Source: JANNFX01 sp031380225
GTDB taxonomy: Bacteria > Pseudomonadota > Alphaproteobacteria > Rhizobiales > Hyphomicrobiaceae
Direction: 5' to 3'
Assembly (NCBI GenBank): GCA_031380225.1
Contig: JANNFX010000266.1
Coordinates: 1-8,615, forward strand
DNA length: 8,615 bases
A model generated the notes under the pieces. That model was not told the DNA's origin and did not search any database. It saw only the letters and a program-made list of their open reading frames with translations. Shown here in pieces: positions 6,800-8,615 of the stretch (the stretch's first letter is position 1; each line of letters opens with the position of its first letter). A program made the translations under genes and the position numbers.

Positions 6800-6935
6800 T
6801 TAAGCCAAATACTGGCCGCCGTTGGCGGTGATGGTCGAGCCGGTGATGAAACCCGAATCGTCCGACGCCAAGAATGCCACGCAGCGCGCGATTTCTGCCG
6901 GCTCACCCAAACGGCCAACCGGGATTTGCGGCAGG
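6800..6935 (-). pseudogene. Orphan 3' end of a second phaB copy
   Basis: Reads as the last 44 codons of PhaB plus a TAA stop, corresponding to residues 198-241 of the intact reductase upstream (LPQIPVGRLGEPAEIARCVA... to GGQYLA). There is no start codon or catalytic region. Over 135 bp it differs from the intact gene at 13 positions: 11 synonymous, one stop-codon change (TAA for TAG) and one Met-to-Ile change. The 39 bp at its truncated edge (6897-6935) are identical to 7759-7797. The edge is sharp: homology ends 3 bp from the stop codon of the preceding small secreted-protein gene. It is either the displaced original end of phaB or the remains of a tandem copy. It cannot make a functional enzyme. 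Confidence 0.9.
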
Positions 6936-6938
6936 TTA

Positions 6939-7571
6939 TCAAAATTTTGGGTTTCCTACTTCTCTAGCTTTTTCCACTGCGTCTCTCTTTGATTGCTCCT
7001 GCGAGCCTGTAAGATTGGGGTTTTCTAGTTCGAGGGTGTCGGCGAAACCACTCTGCTGAGAGAAATTAAATTCCAAATGTTCTTTTTGCGATGGACAGTC
7101 ACGCCTCTTTCTGCACCACACTTCACCCCAAATTAATTGGCCGTACGATTCATTCATGTCGGTAGGGCCGCCGTACCTGTCAACAAGCTTATCTCTGTAC
7201 TCTAAAAATGTTGGTCTTCGTGGGCCTTTACTCTCGTCGTATTTATAGCGGGCCACAATTTTAGACGCGACTGAAACGCCGGGCCGCGTGGGATAATCTT
7301 CAGTAAACTCCACTGTTATACTCGATACGTCATCGATGCTGCCATGAATCGAACTCACGCACTTACCGTTTCGACGCGAAACGCTTGTTTCGGTCGCGCA
7401 CGGCAACTTTTCGGTCGATGGCGAGCTGACCCCCGCCTTCAGCAGAGCAGATTGCACTTCTACATTACCGTCACCGATTTTGATGCCCAGAATGTCAAAC
7501 TGACCATTTCCAGCAATCACAGGTAATGGGGAAACAACAACAACCAAGACAAATGCAACTGCAATTTTCAT
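6939..7571 (-). CDS. Secreted protein of unknown function (210 residues)
   Basis: I do not recognise this protein. It begins with a clear Sec signal (MKIAVAFVLVVVVSPLPVIA, cleavage near residue 20), so it is exported. The mature part opens with FDILGIKIGDGNVEVQSALLKAG, resembling the IKIG-x(n)-ALL start of small periplasmic proteins that contain a helix-turn repeat, but I cannot name a family. There are four cysteines (58, 71, 153, 159) in two close pairs, consistent with disulfides. The C-terminal third is charged and glutamine/asparagine-rich. GC in sampled stretches is about 47%, against about 60% in a sampled part of phaB, which suggests separate ancestry. The ATG has only a weak ribosome site (GAG 7-9 nt upstream) and overlaps a TGA in the pattern ATGA. 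A TAA directly follows its TGA stop, then the phaB remnant begins. It is probably cargo of the inserted island. Confidence 0.7.
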   Translation of the reverse strand: MKIAVAFVLVVVVSPLPVIAGNGQFDILGIKIGDGNVEVQSALLKAGVSSPSTEKLPCATETSVSRRNGKCVSSIHGSIDDVSSITVEFTEDYPTRPGVSVASKIVARYKYDESKGPRRPTFLEYRDKLVDRYGGPTDMNESYGQLIWGEVWCRKRRDCPSQKEHLEFNFSQQSGFADTLELENPNLTGSQEQSKRDAVEKAREVGNPKF

Positions 7572-7621
7572 TTGCCACTCGCAACGGTAATGAGTTCACC
7601 TGTCAGTGCTGCAACGCCAAC

Positions 7622-7647
7622 GGGTCAGACAGAGTACAGTCTGACCC
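7622..7647. repeat. GGGTCAGAC hairpin downstream of phaB
   Basis: A perfect 9-bp inverted repeat GGGTCAGAC/GTCTGACCC with an 8-nt loop lies 14 bp past the phaB stop. It shares its arms with the large palindrome between phaA and phaB, so it is a third copy of the same repeat family. No T-run follows on the minus strand, so it is weak as an intrinsic terminator, though it could protect the 3' end of the mRNA. Confidence 0.7.
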
Positions 7648-7661
7648 GAGGGGCATCTCAA

Positions 7662-8387
7662 CTAAGCCAGATACTGACCGCCATTCGCTGTCATGGTCGA
7701 GCCGGTGATGAAGCCCGAGTCGTCCGATGCCAAGAACGCAACGCAGCGCGCGATTTCGGCCGGCTCACCCAAACGGCCAACCGGGATTTGCGGCAGGATG
7801 GTCTTTTCGAGGACCGCGGGATCGATCGCACGCACCATTTCGGTGCCGATGTAACCTGGGCAAATGACGTTGACTGTGATGCCAGCGCGTGCGCCTTCTT
7901 GCGCAAGAGCCTTGGTAAAGCCGATGTCACCGGCCTTCGACGCCGAATAGTTGACTTGGCCCATCTGGCCCTTCTGGCCATTGATCGATGAGATGTTGAT
8001 GACGCGGCCGAACTTGCGGGCGCGCATCCCTTCCCAAACCTGACGCGTGCAATTGAACAAGCCGTTCAAGTTGGTGCCAATAACCTTGTCCCATTGTTCG
8101 CGGGTCATTTTGTGGAACATGCCGTCCCAGGTGATGCCAGCATTGTTGACGAGAACGTCAACCGGCCCAACTTCCTTTTCGATTTGCGCGAAGGCTTTCG
8201 CGCACGCATCGAAATCGCCGACATCAAACTTATAGACCGGGATGCCGGTTTCGGCGGTGAACTGCTGTGCGGCGGCGTCATTGCCCGCATAGCTGGCAGC
8301 AACCCGGTAGCCTTTGTTTTTGAGTGCGATTGAAATCGCGTGGCCAATCCCACGAGTTCCACCAGTCACGACGGCAACGCGCGCCAT
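7662..8387 (-). CDS. phaB: Acetoacetyl-CoA reductase, NADPH-type SDR
   Basis: Reduces acetoacetyl-CoA to (R)-3-hydroxybutyryl-CoA in the cytoplasm, the second step of polyhydroxybutyrate synthesis. The product is a 241-residue classical short-chain dehydrogenase: cofactor motif TGGTRGIG at 8-15, NNAG at 81-84, catalytic Ser134, Tyr147 and Lys151 in NISSINGQKGQMGQVNYSAS, and PGYIGTEM at 178-184. The GQKGQFGQ-like loop and full-length match to the PhaB family make the specific name likely, although FabG-type reductases share the fold. I chose the ATG at 8387 because AAGGA lies 9 nt upstream and the product begins MARVAVVTGG as in the family; the longer open frame to 8465 runs into a palindrome. 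It follows phaA by 114 bp. The last 39 identical and 96 divergent base pairs compared with the remnant at 6800-6935 raise the possibility that its 3' end was replaced. Confidence 0.93.
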   Translation of the reverse strand: MARVAVVTGGTRGIGHAISIALKNKGYRVAASYAGNDAAAQQFTAETGIPVYKFDVGDFDACAKAFAQIEKEVGPVDVLVNNAGITWDGMFHKMTREQWDKVIGTNLNGLFNCTRQVWEGMRARKFGRVINISSINGQKGQMGQVNYSASKAGDIGFTKALAQEGARAGITVNVICPGYIGTEMVRAIDPAVLEKTILPQIPVGRLGEPAEIARCVAFLASDDSGFITGSTMTANGGQYLA

Positions 8388-8416
8388 AGTTTGATTTCCT
8401 TTTGGTTGGGTTGATA

Positions 8417-8496
8417 GTTCGGGGTCAGACCCTGCGGGTCTGACCCCTTGCTGAGATCTCGACATGGGGTCAGACCCGCAGGGTCTGACCCCGAAC
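8417..8496. repeat. 80-bp near-perfect palindrome between phaA and phaB
   Basis: A 31-bp arm at 8417-8447 is the exact reverse complement of 8466-8496. The 18-bp spacer has the palindrome GAGATCTC (8453-8460) at its exact centre, so the unit is symmetric about 8456. Each arm is itself nearly palindromic (GGGGTCAGACCC...GGGTCTGACCCC). It starts 5 bp past the phaA stop and ends about 30 bp before the phaB ATG. It may fold as a cruciform in DNA or a long stem in mRNA, and could lower phaB expression relative to phaA or stabilise the phaA message. Confidence 0.9.
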
Positions 8497-8501
8497 GCTT
8501 C

Positions 8502-8615
8502 TTAATCTCTCGCTAAGCACATGGCGACGCCCATGCCGCCACCGATGCAGAGGGTGGCGAGACCCTTCTTGGCGTCGCGGCGCTGCATTTCATGCAGCAA
8601 CGTCACGAGCACGCG
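8502..8615 (-). CDS. phaA: Acetyl-CoA acetyltransferase (thiolase), C-terminal end
   Basis: Only the last 37 codons and the TAA stop lie in the window. They read RVLVTLLHEMQRRDAKKGLA followed by TLCIGGGMGVAMCLARD. This is the end of biosynthetic thiolase: the Cys in LCIGGGMG is the proton-transfer cysteine of the CxGxG motif, and GARVLVTLLHEM is the usual lead-in after the GHPIG histidine motif. The enzyme condenses two acetyl-CoA to acetoacetyl-CoA, the first step of polyhydroxybutyrate synthesis, and passes its product to PhaB encoded next. The assignment to PhaA rather than a degradative thiolase rests on the adjacent phaB. Confidence 0.9.
   Translation of the reverse strand, partial: RVLVTLLHEMQRRDAKKGLATLCIGGGMGVAMCLARD

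Noticed and set aside
7572..7991. 139-codon plus-strand open frame
   Set aside because: Antisense to the 3' half of phaB, whose catalytic motifs on the minus strand are unambiguous.
8388..8465. 26-codon N-terminal extension of PhaB
   Set aside because: It reads through half of the 80-bp palindrome; the family start MARVAVVTGG has its own AAGGA site.
8417..8496. CRISPR array or phaA terminator
   Set aside because: Only two copies in mirror orientation, so not a CRISPR. There is no T-run after the stem, so it is not a clear intrinsic terminator.

Overview
The window looks like part of an alphaproteobacterial chromosome. It has moderately high GC (about 60% in a sampled stretch of the phaB gene), a phaA-phaB polyhydroxybutyrate pair, and a Gram-negative iron-type imelysin cluster with a Tat-exported protein, a periplasmic dihaem protein and an outer-membrane porin. 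It also carries interspersed palindromes of the kind that translate as VPGTSPGMT, which I associate with alphaproteobacterial genomes. The lineage is an inference; there is no rRNA or other taxonomic marker. Every gene I can support lies on the minus strand, so transcription runs from high to low coordinates.

Right end (about 6800-8615): the 3' end of phaA (acetyl-CoA acetyltransferase), an 80-bp near-perfect palindrome, and a complete phaB (acetoacetyl-CoA reductase). Downstream of phaB is a roughly 0.86-kb island that does not look like its neighbours. It holds a short hairpin repeat and a lower-GC gene for a 210-residue secreted protein of unknown function. It ends in a second copy of the last 135 bp of phaB that has lost the rest of the gene. 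The two phaB 3' ends are identical over the first 39 bp and differ only beyond that, almost always synonymously. This arrangement fits a small element that entered the 3' part of phaB and restored the reading frame with its own copy, or the wreck of a tandem phaB duplication.

Middle (about 6357-6799): a gene-free stretch. From right to left it has a repeat-bounded segment, a strong bidirectional terminator separating the pha region from the next operon, a TTCCAG palindrome beside a weak promoter candidate, and a leader with two small hairpins.

Left part (1-6356): five co-directional genes that look like one envelope-metal operon. They encode an imelysin with an intact GxHxxE motif, an OprB-type porin, a dihaem DUF1111 oxidoreductase-like protein, a second imelysin lacking GxHxxE, and a Tat-exported DUF1513 protein running off the left edge. 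Imelysin-DUF1111-imelysin-DUF1513 is a recurring proteobacterial neighbourhood linked to iron. The porin suggests an outer-membrane entry route for the same substrate. Interspersed repeats have entered the operon twice: between porin and dihaem gene, and in frame within the signal-peptide region of the second imelysin.
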